Assembly: GCA_945947925.1 (NCBI GenBank)
Contig: CAMEZU010000055.1
Span: forward strand, 1 to 9,084
Length of the DNA: 9,084 nt
Direction: 5' to 3'
Origin: an uncultured Verrucomicrobiota bacterium
GTDB lineage: Bacteria > Verrucomicrobiota > Kiritimatiellia > RFP12 > UBA1067
The first letter of the stretch is position 1. Every line of letters starts with the position of its first letter. This document shows positions 1 through 7,027 of the stretch, piece after piece. The notes under the pieces are model-generated. The model made no database searches. It had not been told where the DNA came from and worked only from the letters and a program-made list of their open reading frames with translations. The position numbers were made by a program, and so were the translations under genes.

Positions 1-83
<83 letters not shown>

Positions 84-85
<2 letters not shown>

Positions 86-728
86 TTGCGGGGAGGAGGT
101 CGTCTCCGCGGACGACTTCGGTGACGCCCATCAGAAGGTCGTCCACGACCACCGCGAGCGTATAGCCTGCGCCGCCCGCGTCACGGGCGAGGGGGAAGTC
201 GCCGAGGGTCGCCGAGACGTCGGACTCGTAGTGCCCCGCGAAGGCGTCGTCAAAGGCGACGCGCGTCCCCTCGGGGACGCGGAAGCGCCAGCAGGGCTGC
301 GGCCTCACGGCGCTCGCCTCCTCATAGGTGGTGAAGCGGCCGCGGCAGGTGCCGGGGTAGTGGAGCTGTTCGCCGGCGTGAGGGGCGGACTGCGCGGCCT
401 CGACGTCCTTCCGCCTGCAGACGCAGGGATAGACGAGGCCCTTCGCCTGCAGGAACTCGAGCGCACTTCGGTAGATCGCCTTGCGTTCGGACTGGACGTA
501 TTCGGCGTCCCAGTCGAAGCCGAGCCAGCGGAGGTCCTCGATGGCCTGCGCGGCGGCGCCGGGCTTGTCCTTCGGGTGGTCGAGGTCCTCGGTGCGCAGG
601 ATGACGCGTCCCCCGGCGGACCGGGCGCGCAGCCAGGCGATCATAAACGTCCGGACGTTGCCCAGGTGGAGGGCGCCCGTCGGACTCGGCGCGAGGCGTC
701 CTACAGTGTGGCCCAGAACTTCTTCCAT
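84..728 (-). CDS. gluQ: Glutamyl-Q tRNA(Asp) synthetase, 3' end missing
   Basis: A truncated class I aminoacyl-tRNA synthetase paralogue that attaches glutamate to the queuosine at position 34 of tRNA-Asp, in the cytoplasm. About 215 residues are readable. Residues 11-24 carry RLAPSPTGALHLGN, the HIGH-type ATP-binding motif, and RTEDLD follows at 45-50. The family zinc site is C102-x-C104, Y124 and C128. Residues 196-212 (DDLLMGVTEVVRGDDLL) are a family hallmark. Family members are usually about 290-310 residues, so some 80-90 residues, including the KMSKS-like loop, are lost in the poly-G edge. The short sequence between the HIGH region and the Cx(1)C pair favours GluQ over a full GltX, although the diagnostic missing anticodon-binding domain cannot be seen. 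The ATG at 728 lies inside the end of the upstream peptidase gene (28-bp overlap), preceded only by a weak AAGAAG ribosome-binding sequence. It is the last gene of the series. Confidence 0.9.
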
Positions 729-2116
729 TCGCTGACGAACTTCTTGAGGTTCTCCTCCGACCCGAAGGCCTCGCTGGTCGCGCGCCGGGGGTCCTGATGG
801 CGGAGGAGGGACTCGACATACGTCTTCTTCACGTCCTTGAACGGTTCGAAGCGGACCTTCGGCGCCCCCTTCTCGAGAAAGTAGGCGATCGACCAGGCCA
901 TCCGGTACTTGAGCGTGCGCTCGGCGGCGGAGCCGGAGTAGAACTGCACGTAGTCCATGCCCAGCAGCGCGGACAGGAGCTCGGCGAGCTGTTCGAGATC
1001 GACCTCCATGCCCCAGTCGGAGGCGTTCTCGTCCTCGAAATACTCGGCGTAGCCTTCGTTGAGCCACGGCGAGGTCTCGATCATCGAGCACGCATAGGAG
1101 AGGTACTGGTGGAAGGCCTCGTGGCGGAACGTCTTCAGGAGCTCGCGTCCCCCGCCCATGGGCAGGTAGGCGACGAGTTCGCGGCGGCGCGGACTCCAGT
1201 AGGCGGCGCTCCACTCCATGCCGTCGATGTCGTTGTCGTCAAGCGAGAGGGCGTACTCGTCACGGTCCTTGAAGATGCGCGCGACCGCGAGCACGTTGGA
1301 TCCGCTGACGGGGGACGGGATCGCGGCGGCGTACTTCGCCCGCATGGCGGTCAGCTCGTTGGTCAGGGTCGTGACGAACGGATTGTCGCGCGGGAGGTCG
1401 TCCAGGACGACGAACTCGCGCGCGGCCGTCACGTGCCAGTTCGGATAGTTGGTGACGCTGTGCCGGGCGGCGGCGAGCATCAGCTCGCGCTCGGCTAGGT
1501 GCGGACGCCGGCGCGCGCGGCGCGGGGGCGCGGGGGGCGGATCGAGTTCGGAGCGGACGCCTTCGCGGCGGCGGTCCTTCCACTTCGCGAGAAAGTCGGT
1601 CTCGAACACGTCGACGGCACTGTCGATCGAGTCCCCGGGCGCCAGTTCCCAGACCGCGAGGTAGCAGGCCTTCGTGTCCTCCGGACGGAAGGCGCAGACG
1701 ACGGCGGTTTCGTTGGTGCCCTGGTAGTAGCGGACCTCCTTGAAGCCGTGCACGTCGCGGCGCGGGGCGGACGGTTCCTCGGGCAGGTCGAACGGCGCGA
1801 GGAGCGCAATCGCCTGCTCGCGCAGGTCCTCGCGCTTGTCGGGAAGCGGCATCTCGTCGGCGACGAAGCGTTCGCGCGTCAGCGTCGGACCCTCGACGGT
1901 CGGGGCGATCGTCTCCAGCTTCGCCACGGTGAAGCGGCGTCCCTCGCGGTCGCTCCAGCGGGAGAGGACGGTGCGGGCCGTCCAGAGGTCGGCCTCGTCG
2001 TAGCGGTCCTCGAGCCAAAGCGCGCCCTCGGCGTCCTTGACCAGATAGGCCGACGCGCGCGGCATTTCGAGCGGCGCGGGCTGGGCGAACCAGAGCGTGG
2101 CGGCGAGGAGAATCAT
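701..2116 (-). CDS. Zinc-metallopeptidase-like protein (HExxH, gluzincin type), probably exported
   Basis: A 471-residue protein of no named family that I can recall with certainty. The peptidase signature is HEAFH at residues 332-336, followed 17 residues later by E354 in WLNEGYAEYFE (351-361). This matches the gluzincin layout of two zinc histidines, a catalytic glutamate (E333) and a third glutamate ligand, as in DUF1570-like and M1-like proteins. The N-terminus (ILLAATLWFAQP) is short and hydrophobic and may be a signal peptide, but it lacks the usual positive residues. Residues 20-190 form an unidentified domain. A Pro/Arg-rich linker (about 192-206) separates it from the peptidase domain (about 215-470). 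The ATG at 2116 was chosen because it overlaps the mlaD stop by one base (TGATG), implying coupling. The frame stays open for 79 codons upstream, but that part overlaps mlaD and has the composition of an out-of-frame shadow. Substrate unknown; its place in the operon suggests an envelope role. Confidence 0.8.
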   Translation of the reverse strand: MILLAATLWFAQPAPLEMPRASAYLVKDAEGALWLEDRYDEADLWTARTVLSRWSDREGRRFTVAKLETIAPTVEGPTLTRERFVADEMPLPDKREDLREQAIALLAPFDLPEEPSAPRRDVHGFKEVRYYQGTNETAVVCAFRPEDTKACYLAVWELAPGDSIDSAVDVFETDFLAKWKDRRREGVRSELDPPPAPPRRARRRPHLAERELMLAAARHSVTNYPNWHVTAAREFVVLDDLPRDNPFVTTLTNELTAMRAKYAAAIPSPVSGSNVLAVARIFKDRDEYALSLDDNDIDGMEWSAAYWSPRRRELVAYLPMGGGRELLKTFRHEAFHQYLSYACSMIETSPWLNEGYAEYFEDENASDWGMEVDLEQLAELLSALLGMDYVQFYSGSAAERTLKYRMAWSIAYFLEKGAPKVRFEPFKDVKKTYVESLLRHQDPRRATSEAFGSEENLKKFVSEWKKFWATL

Positions 2117-3189
2117 CAGAGTCCGCCCATGATGAGCGACCCGAACGTCGAGATCGGCGTCGTGTCGCGGAAGTTGTCGAGAACCTGGCGGACGTCCTTC
2201 GCGAGGCCCTGGACCTCGTTGTAGAGACTGTCGTCGGCCATCAGCTTGCCAAGCGAGCCTTCGCCGTTCTTCAGGCGTTCGGCCGTGTCGTTCAGATTCG
2301 CGAGAAGCCGGTTCGCGCTGTCGAGCGTCGCCTTGGCGTCCATCGAGTCGCACGCCGCGCGGAACGAGGCGATGGCGGACTCGAGGTTCGCATAGAGCGG
2401 GTCATCGTCCTTCAGCAGGCGGCCCGCGAGGCCCTCGCCGTTCTTCAGGCGCGTGACGACCGTCGCCGCGCCGGCAAGCGTCGCCTGGAGGTCCTCGTAG
2501 ACGGTGCCGTCGTCGGACAGCAGGCGGCCGACCGTGCCTTTCCCCTCGCGGACGGTCGTCGTCACGGCCGCGAGGTTGGTCATCGTCGTCTTGAGGTCGT
2601 CGTAGACCGTGTCGTCCGCCGCGAGCAGCTTGCCGACGGTGCCCTTCCCCTCGCGAACGGACCGGGCCACTTCGGCGACGTCGGCGGAGACGGACTCGAC
2701 GCTCGCGACGATGTTCGTGAGGCGCGGATCGGAGAAGATCTCGTCCAGCCGGCGCGCGGCGTGGGTGATCGAGCGGCCGAGGTCGACGGGCGTCTCGCCG
2801 ACGAACGACGACGTCAGCGGCAGCGGCTCGCCCTCGCCTTCCTCAAGCAGGAGGTAGTGTCCGCCCAGCATGGAGAGGTCGCAGACGGAGATGCGGTAGC
2901 CTTCGCGAAGCACCACGTCGCGGTCGATCTCCACGACGACCTTCAGCTCGTCGGGTCCGAGTTCGATCCGGTCGACCGTGCCCACCTTCATGCCGCGGTA
3001 CATGACGTTGTCGTGGTCCTTGAGTCCGCCGACGTCCTTGAACGCGACGGTGGCCTCCACCTTGCGCCGTCCCTGCAGCACGTCCACGCCCGAGATGACG
3101 ATGGTAAAATAGACCAGCAGGGCGAGCACCGCCAGCATGAAGAGGCCGACAATCACCTCCGAGAAGGTGTCCTTGCGTTTGCTGCTCAT
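2116..3189 (-). CDS. mlaD: MCE-domain lipid-binding protein of a Mla-type ABC transporter
   Basis: A 357-residue MlaD-like protein, the periplasmic lipid-binding part of an MCE ABC transporter. A single anchor helix spans about residues 11-32. The MCE domain covers about 43-118 and shows the typical FKDVGGLKDHDNVMYRGMKV run at 50-69. The C-terminal half is predicted helical and holds four copies of a motif of the form VREGKGTVGKLLxxDDxxYxxL (about 178-199, 213-234, 248-269 and 306-326). It is longer than the E. coli MlaD (about 183 residues) because of this tail. The ATG at 3189 overlaps the mlaF stop (ATGA) and has a strong AGGAG ribosome-binding site 7 bases upstream (3201-3197), so it is preferred over the open frame further upstream, which only shadows mlaF. 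It ends with TGATG into the peptidase gene. Family members form hexameric rings on the MlaE-MlaF complex. Confidence 0.93.
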   Translation of the reverse strand: MSSKRKDTFSEVIVGLFMLAVLALLVYFTIVISGVDVLQGRRKVEATVAFKDVGGLKDHDNVMYRGMKVGTVDRIELGPDELKVVVEIDRDVVLREGYRISVCDLSMLGGHYLLLEEGEGEPLPLTSSFVGETPVDLGRSITHAARRLDEIFSDPRLTNIVASVESVSADVAEVARSVREGKGTVGKLLAADDTVYDDLKTTMTNLAAVTTTVREGKGTVGRLLSDDGTVYEDLQATLAGAATVVTRLKNGEGLAGRLLKDDDPLYANLESAIASFRAACDSMDAKATLDSANRLLANLNDTAERLKNGEGSLGKLMADDSLYNEVQGLAKDVRQVLDNFRDTTPISTFGSLIMGGL

Positions 3190-3935
3190 AGCGTTTCTCC
3201 TTTCATGGCCGCGAGGAACTCCTTCACGTCCCGCTTGTCGGACGCGACGAACGCCTCGGGCGCCGCACACTCGACCACGTGTCCGCCCTTCAGCAGGAGA
3301 ATGCGGTCGGCGATGGCCAGCGCGCCCTGCAGGTCGTGCGTCACGACGACGGACGTGATGCCGAGTTTCCTGTTCAATATACGGATGAGACGGTTGATGG
3401 TGACAGACGTCACGGGATCGAGTCCGCTCGTCGGCTCGTCGTAGAGGACGACGTCCGTCTCGCGCACGATCGCGCGGGCGAGGCCGGCGCGCTTCTGCAT
3501 GCCGCCCGAGATCTCGGCCGGGTACTTGTCGGCGGCGGCGGTCAGCTCGACGGACGCGAGGGCGGCCGCGACGCGGCGGTCGATCTCGGCGTCGGGAAGG
3601 TCGGTGCATTCGCGCAGCGGCAGCGCGACGTTCTCCGCCACCGTCATCCAGGCCAAGAGCGCTCCGCCCTGGAAGAGGTAGCCGATGCGGCGGCGCACCT
3701 TCGCAAGCTCCTCGTCCGAACAGGACGCGACGTCCGTCCCGTCGAAGGTCACGCGGCCCGAGGTCGGGGTCAGCAGGCGGACGAGATGCTTGAGCGTCAC
3801 GGACTTGCCCGTGCCGGAGGGACCGACGATGCACAACACCTCGCCCTTCTTCACGTCGAAGGTGACACCGTCCAGCACGGCGACCCCGCCGAACCGCTTC
3901 ACCACATTCTCGAATTGGATCAAGCTCTCGTCCAC
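3186..3935 (-). CDS. mlaF: ABC transporter ATP-binding protein, MlaF type
   Basis: A 249-residue cytoplasmic ATPase that drives the MlaE permease in phospholipid transport between the membranes. All ABC motifs are intact: Walker A GPSGTGKS (38-45), Q-loop glutamine Q89, signature ISGGMQKR (142-149), Walker B VVLYDEPTS with catalytic E167, D-loop GLDP (171-174) and H-loop H200. The SGGMQKR form of the signature is characteristic of the MlaF subfamily. The start codon is GTG at 3935. An in-frame TAG at 3947-3945 excludes any earlier start, and GGGAG five bases upstream serves as ribosome-binding site. It follows mlaE by 22 bp and overlaps mlaD by 4 bp (ATGA). Length is close to the family norm (about 250-270). 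Confidence 0.95.
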   Translation of the reverse strand: MDESLIQFENVVKRFGGVAVLDGVTFDVKKGEVLCIVGPSGTGKSVTLKHLVRLLTPTSGRVTFDGTDVASCSDEELAKVRRRIGYLFQGGALLAWMTVAENVALPLRECTDLPDAEIDRRVAAALASVELTAAADKYPAEISGGMQKRAGLARAIVRETDVVLYDEPTSGLDPVTSVTINRLIRILNRKLGITSVVVTHDLQGALAIADRILLLKGGHVVECAAPEAFVASDKRDVKEFLAAMKGETL

Positions 3936-3962
3936 ACCTACTCCCTACACCTACACCTCACC
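3933..3962 (-). repeat. Tandem GGTGTA-like micro-repeat at the mlaE/mlaF junction
   Basis: On the minus strand the end of mlaE, the 22-bp gap and the mlaF start codon read as successive near-hexamers: GGTGA, GGTGTA, GGTGTA, GGGAGTA, GGTGTG. The last unit contains the GTG start codon and the GGGAG in the fourth unit is the likely ribosome-binding site. This is the only true gap inside the operon and may have grown by slippage, which would alter ribosome-binding-site spacing. Confidence 0.6.
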
Positions 3963-4776
3963 TGTAGCACGCCCGCGTCACCATATAGCCGAACATGAGG
4001 ATGAGCAGGAAGCTGACGATCACGCACCGCTGGGTGGACTTGCCGACGCCGGTCGCGCCGAGCGTCGTGCCGAAGCCCTCGGACACCGAGACCGTTCCGA
4101 TCATCAGTCCGAACAGGAGGGCCTTCAGGAGTCCGACGTAGAGGTCCTTGACCTCGGCGATGCCGACGGCGCTCGCCATGTACTGGGTGAAGTCGACGCC
4201 GAGCTGGGTGACCCCGACGAGTCCCCCGCCCATCGCCCCGACGATGCAGCAGTAGAAGGCCAGCAGGGGCGACATGACGACAAGCGCCAGGACGCGCGGG
4301 GCGGCGAGGAAGCGGATCGGCGAGACGGACATGATCTCCAGCGCGGCGATTTCGTCATTGACCTTCATCGTGCCGAGTTCGGCCGCAATGGCCGACCCGA
4401 CGCAGGCCGCGAGGCACATCCCGCAGGCGAAGGGCCCCATCTCGCGGACGAGCGAGATCATCACCGCGGCGCCGAGATAGATCTCCTGATTGAACCGCCG
4501 GAGCTCGAGTCCGACCTGTAGCGCGAGGATCATGCCGGTGAAGAGCGACACGACCGTCATGACGGGCAGGGTGCGGATGCCGGTGACGTAGAGCTGATGC
4601 ACGAAGTCCGCCCGCCCGGTGCGCCGGCAGAGCACAGACGGGAAGGCCGCCAGGGAGCCGACCATGATCCGGGCCGCCCAGCCGAGCGAGGCGAGGACCT
4701 TCGTCAAATGACGAACGACGCTCTGCGCTCTGGAGCGCGGAGCGTCGTCCCACATCGGCTCGCGGACAACCGTCAC
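3958..4776 (-). CDS. mlaE: Phospholipid ABC transporter permease, MlaE type
   Basis: A 272-residue inner-membrane permease of the MlaE/YrbE family. The hallmark region is present: VREMGPFACGM (110-120), then AAELGTMKVNDEIAALEIMS (131-150) and SPIRFLAAPRVLA (152-164). Hydrophobic segments lie at about 68-92, 114-134, 160-189, 212-233 and 251-269, consistent with the five-helix fold plus an N-terminal interfacial helix at about 20-50. The longest start is GTG at 4776, which overlaps the stop of the upstream TPR gene (GTGA) and has GAGG a few bases upstream. An ATG at 4755 (residue 8) is a possible alternative. A pair of inverted repeats occupies codons 10-26. MlaE works with the MlaF ATPase and the MlaD ring encoded immediately downstream; no mlaB or mlaC gene is seen here. 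Confidence 0.94.
   Translation of the reverse strand: MTVVREPMWDDAPRSRAQSVVRHLTKVLASLGWAARIMVGSLAAFPSVLCRRTGRADFVHQLYVTGIRTLPVMTVVSLFTGMILALQVGLELRRFNQEIYLGAAVMISLVREMGPFACGMCLAACVGSAIAAELGTMKVNDEIAALEIMSVSPIRFLAAPRVLALVVMSPLLAFYCCIVGAMGGGLVGVTQLGVDFTQYMASAVGIAEVKDLYVGLLKALLFGLMIGTVSVSEGFGTTLGATGVGKSTQRCVIVSFLLILMFGYMVTRACYR
4700..4748 (-). repeat. Two adjacent inverted repeats in the 5' coding part of mlaE
   Basis: The first palindrome has arms at 4715-4730 and 4733-4748, 16 bases each with a 2-base spacer. They are complementary at 15 of 16 positions; the exception pairs T4724 with G4739 on the plus strand and C with A in the mRNA. Directly beside it is a perfect 7-bp inverted repeat, TTCGTCA/TGACGAA, with arms at 4700-4706 and 4709-4715 and again a 2-base spacer. 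In the mRNA this gives a strong hairpin from 28 to 61 bases after the A of the GTG-start position, followed at once by a smaller one. No U tract follows, so it is not a classical terminator. Confidence 0.75.
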
Positions 4777-5795
4777 TTGACCTCGGTTCCCTCGGTCGCC
4801 GGAGCGGCCGGGGCGGGAGCTTCAGCGGCGGCCGGCGCAGGCGTCTCGGCGGCGGCTGGCGCAGGCGTGGCTGGCGCAGGCGTCTCGGCGGCGGCAGGGG
4901 CAGGCGTGGCCGGCGCAGGCGGCGCCGGAATCGTGACGGTCGGCGCGGCCGCGACCTTGCGGTCCTTGGCCGGCACCCAGCGCTTCACCAGGTCAAGCGT
5001 GAAGCGGATGGACTTCGCCTCGGCGAGAGCCGAGCTCTCGGCCATCAGCTGGCCGCGGAGCTTCTCGATCGTGTCACGCAGGGACTGGATCTCGCGCGTC
5101 TCCTTGCCCTCGTTCATCTGCATGTAGAAGCCGAGCATCTGGCCGTTGCGGCGGAGCTCCTCCTCGACCGGCTCGAGACGGGCCAGCAGCGCGTCGGCCT
5201 TCTTCGCCGCCATCAGGCCCTCGAGCCGCTTGACGGCCGCGTCCTTCTGGCCGAGCTGCGCCAGGCAGCGGGCGGCACCCAGCTGGGCGTTGAGCGTCAG
5301 GTAGGCGTCGGGCTCCTCCTCGACATACGCGTCGAAGGCCTTGAGCGCCTCGTCATACTTGCCCAGCGCCTCCAGGGCCTGCGCACGGCCCACCGCGGGA
5401 ACGTCGCGGAACGCCTCCGGCAGCTCGCCGGACTTGACGAGGCCGTCGTAGATCTCGAGCGCCTCGTCATACTTCTTCATCCGGAAGTCGGCGTCGGCCA
5501 GCAGCAGCTTCATCACGGAACCGTTGCCGGTACCGTACGCGGCGACCGTCTCCTTCATCTTCTCGACGGTCGCGTCGGCGTCGGCCCCGTTCGGATTGGA
5601 GACGACGGCGTTCCAGTCCTGCAGCACGGCGGACGTCGCCTCGGCCGTCGCCATCTCGGCACGCTCCTTGCGCGCCGTCCAGGCGAGGTAGGCGATGCCA
5701 CACAGGGCCGCGACGACCGCCACGACGATTGCGCGCTTGCCGTTCTTCTCCCACCATTCGACAACGGGAAGCAGTTCTTCGGGAATCTTCATCAT
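4773..5795 (-). CDS. Membrane-anchored tetratricopeptide-repeat protein (YfgM-like) with Ala/Pro-rich tail
   Basis: A 340-residue protein with one N-terminal membrane helix (about 22-39, AIVVAVVAALCGIAYLAW) behind a short leader, MMKIPEELLPVVEWWEKNGK. TPR-like helical pairs follow at about 97-123 (FRMKKYDEALEIYDGLV), 134-159 (GRAQALEALGKYDEALKAF) and 167-193. A long predicted helix covers about 205-262. Residues 289-335 are a low-complexity tail of Ala, Pro, Thr and Glu. The layout resembles the YfgM / TPR_21 group, whose members are anchored in the inner membrane and act as envelope scaffolds or chaperone partners. Positive charges flank the helix on both sides (KR before, RKER after), so the topology is not decided by the sequence. 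Two ATGs stand in tandem; the one at 5795 forms ATGA with the pcnB stop and has AAGGA five bases upstream. It overlaps mlaE by GTGA. The exact function is unknown. Confidence 0.85.
   Translation of the reverse strand: MMKIPEELLPVVEWWEKNGKRAIVVAVVAALCGIAYLAWTARKERAEMATAEATSAVLQDWNAVVSNPNGADADATVEKMKETVAAYGTGNGSVMKLLLADADFRMKKYDEALEIYDGLVKSGELPEAFRDVPAVGRAQALEALGKYDEALKAFDAYVEEEPDAYLTLNAQLGAARCLAQLGQKDAAVKRLEGLMAAKKADALLARLEPVEEELRRNGQMLGFYMQMNEGKETREIQSLRDTIEKLRGQLMAESSALAEAKSIRFTLDLVKRWVPAKDRKVAAAPTVTIPAPPAPATPAPAAAETPAPATPAPAAAETPAPAAAEAPAPAAPATEGTEVK
4834..4921 (-). repeat. 39-bp tandem repeat encoding the Pro/Ala tail
   Basis: Two 39-base units (4834-4872 and 4873-4911) match at 36 of 39 positions, and a third begins at 4912-4921. 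The unit is 13 codons and keeps the frame, encoding repeats of the type APATPAPAAAETP. It therefore gives a length-variable, disordered, proline-rich tail at the C-terminus of the TPR protein, without disturbing the reading frame. Confidence 0.85.
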
Positions 5796-6988
5796 TTGTT
5801 TCCTTTCTCTTCGTAAAGTTCAGACCAGGCGTTCAGGACGCTCTCGTCCCTTCCTTCGGCCCGGCAGACGATCCGGTTGTAGTCCAGCGCGTCCAGGAAG
5901 TCGCGGTTGTGGACAAAGCGGGCCTTCCCCTTGGAAGGCGGCGCGGACAGCCGGTTCAGGCTCTCCATCAGCAGCACGGCCGTGAAGTACGTCGCTTTCG
6001 GGATTTTGATCGCGTCCATCATCTGCTGCATGACCTTGCGGGCCGAGCCGCCCTTCCCGCCCTCGCGCAGCAGAACCGTCATCAGCACCGCCGCGCGCAG
6101 GCCGTTCGAGACCTCGAAGCCGCGTTCGGACATCATGCGCTCGTAGTCGTCAAGGACGGCGAGATACTTCCAGGCCGGACTCTTCTTCCCGCCCGTGCGG
6201 CCGATCGACTCGGCGAGGCCCGGCAGGAGGTCGCCCAGCATGCCACACGCCCACATCTGGCGGAACGCCTCGGCGCTGTGGCCGTAGGTGAAGAGGCGGA
6301 AGACCTCCTCGCACACGCGCGGCACCGACGCCGTCAGGATGCAGGCATGGTGCTTCTTCATCGCCGCGATCGTCTTCTTCTCAATCGTGAAGCCGAGCCG
6401 GGCCGAGAACTTGATCGCCCGCATCATGCGCACCGGATCCTCTTGGAAGCGGATCTCGGGATCGCCGATCGAGCGGATGACCTTCTTCTCGATGTCCTTC
6501 ATGCCGCCGACCCAGTCGATGACGCTGAAGTCCTTGATGTCGTAGAAGAGGCCGTTCACCGTGAAGTCGCGGCGGTGCGCATCGGTCTCGGGCGTGCCGA
6601 AGGTGTTGTCCTCGAGCGGACCCTCCGCCGCGCGCTCAATGATCTCGCCGACCGTCTGCGAATTCTGGCGGAACGTCGCCGTCTCGATCACCTTCTCGCC
6701 AAACCGCACGTGCGCCAGGCGGAACCGGCGACCCACGAGGAAGCAGTTGCGGAACGCGCGCTTGACCTCGTTCGGCTTCGCCGACGTGCCCACGTCGAAG
6801 TCCTTCGGCTTGCGCCCCATCAGCAGGTCGCGCACGCCGCCGCCAACGAGATAGGCCGTGTAGCCGAGCGAAGAAAGCCGATAGAGGACCTTCAGAGCAT
6901 CGGGATCGATGTTCTTTCGGGAAATGCAATGCTCAGGCCGTTTGTAGACGACCGGCACGGGCTTTTTCTTCTTCAAAAATGAAAACAT
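5792..6988 (-). CDS. pcnB: Poly(A) polymerase I (class II nucleotidyltransferase)
   Basis: A 398-residue enzyme that adds adenosines to RNA 3' ends and so promotes decay of mRNA and structured RNA. Residues 23-65 closely follow the PcnB consensus: SRKNIDPDALKVLYRLSSLG, then LVGGGVRDLLMGRKPKDFDV with catalytic D63 and D65. Further hallmarks are NCFLVGRRFRLAHVRFG (81-97), ETATFR (102-107), RRDFTVNGLFYD (139-150) and EDPVRMMRAIKFSARLGF (183-200). These favour PcnB over a CCA-adding enzyme, though the two share a fold and activity cannot be proven by sequence. It is shorter than E. coli PcnB (about 465), mainly lacking the long basic C-terminal extension. The N-terminus (FSFLKKKKP) uses AT-rich codons. 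The ATG at 6988 has no ribosome-binding site and lies just downstream of a TATAAT box. It is the first gene of the proposed operon and its stop overlaps the next start (ATGA). Confidence 0.94.
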   Translation of the reverse strand: MFSFLKKKKPVPVVYKRPEHCISRKNIDPDALKVLYRLSSLGYTAYLVGGGVRDLLMGRKPKDFDVGTSAKPNEVKRAFRNCFLVGRRFRLAHVRFGEKVIETATFRQNSQTVGEIIERAAEGPLEDNTFGTPETDAHRRDFTVNGLFYDIKDFSVIDWVGGMKDIEKKVIRSIGDPEIRFQEDPVRMMRAIKFSARLGFTIEKKTIAAMKKHHACILTASVPRVCEEVFRLFTYGHSAEAFRQMWACGMLGDLLPGLAESIGRTGGKKSPAWKYLAVLDDYERMMSERGFEVSNGLRAAVLMTVLLREGGKGGSARKVMQQMMDAIKIPKATYFTAVLLMESLNRLSAPPSKGKARFVHNRDFLDALDYNRIVCRAEGRDESVLNAWSELYEEKGNK

Positions 6989-6997
6989 TGGTGGAAT

Positions 6998-7027
6998 ATT
7001 ATACTACTTTTCCCCACCGTCACGCAA
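6998..7027 (-). promoter_or_regulatory. Promoter of the pcnB-mla-gluQ operon
   Basis: A perfect TATAAT occupies 7003-6998 on the minus strand, within a short AT-rich island in otherwise GC-rich DNA. A TTGCGT at 7027-7022, 18 bases upstream, is a weak -35 candidate (3 of 6 to TTGACA). A start site about seven bases after the -10 would fall near 6991, only about three bases ahead of the pcnB ATG at 6988, so the transcript would have almost no leader. The -10 is well supported by position and composition; the -35 and the exact start are inferred. Confidence 0.65.

Noticed and set aside
2117..2353. 79-codon upstream extension of the peptidase gene
   Set aside because: It overlaps mlaD entirely and has Arg/Pro/Gly-rich shadow composition; the ATG at 2116 with its TGATG coupling is the better start.
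3190..3834. 215-codon upstream extension of mlaD
   Set aside because: It shadows mlaF, while the ATG at 3189 has a strong ribosome-binding site and is followed at once by the membrane anchor.
4834..4921. CRISPR array
   Set aside because: The units are directly adjacent without spacers and encode an in-frame protein repeat.
5729..6982. 417-codon plus-strand open frame opposite pcnB
   Set aside because: Its limits track pcnB almost exactly and its sequence is the low-complexity complement of a well-conserved gene; no family is recognised.
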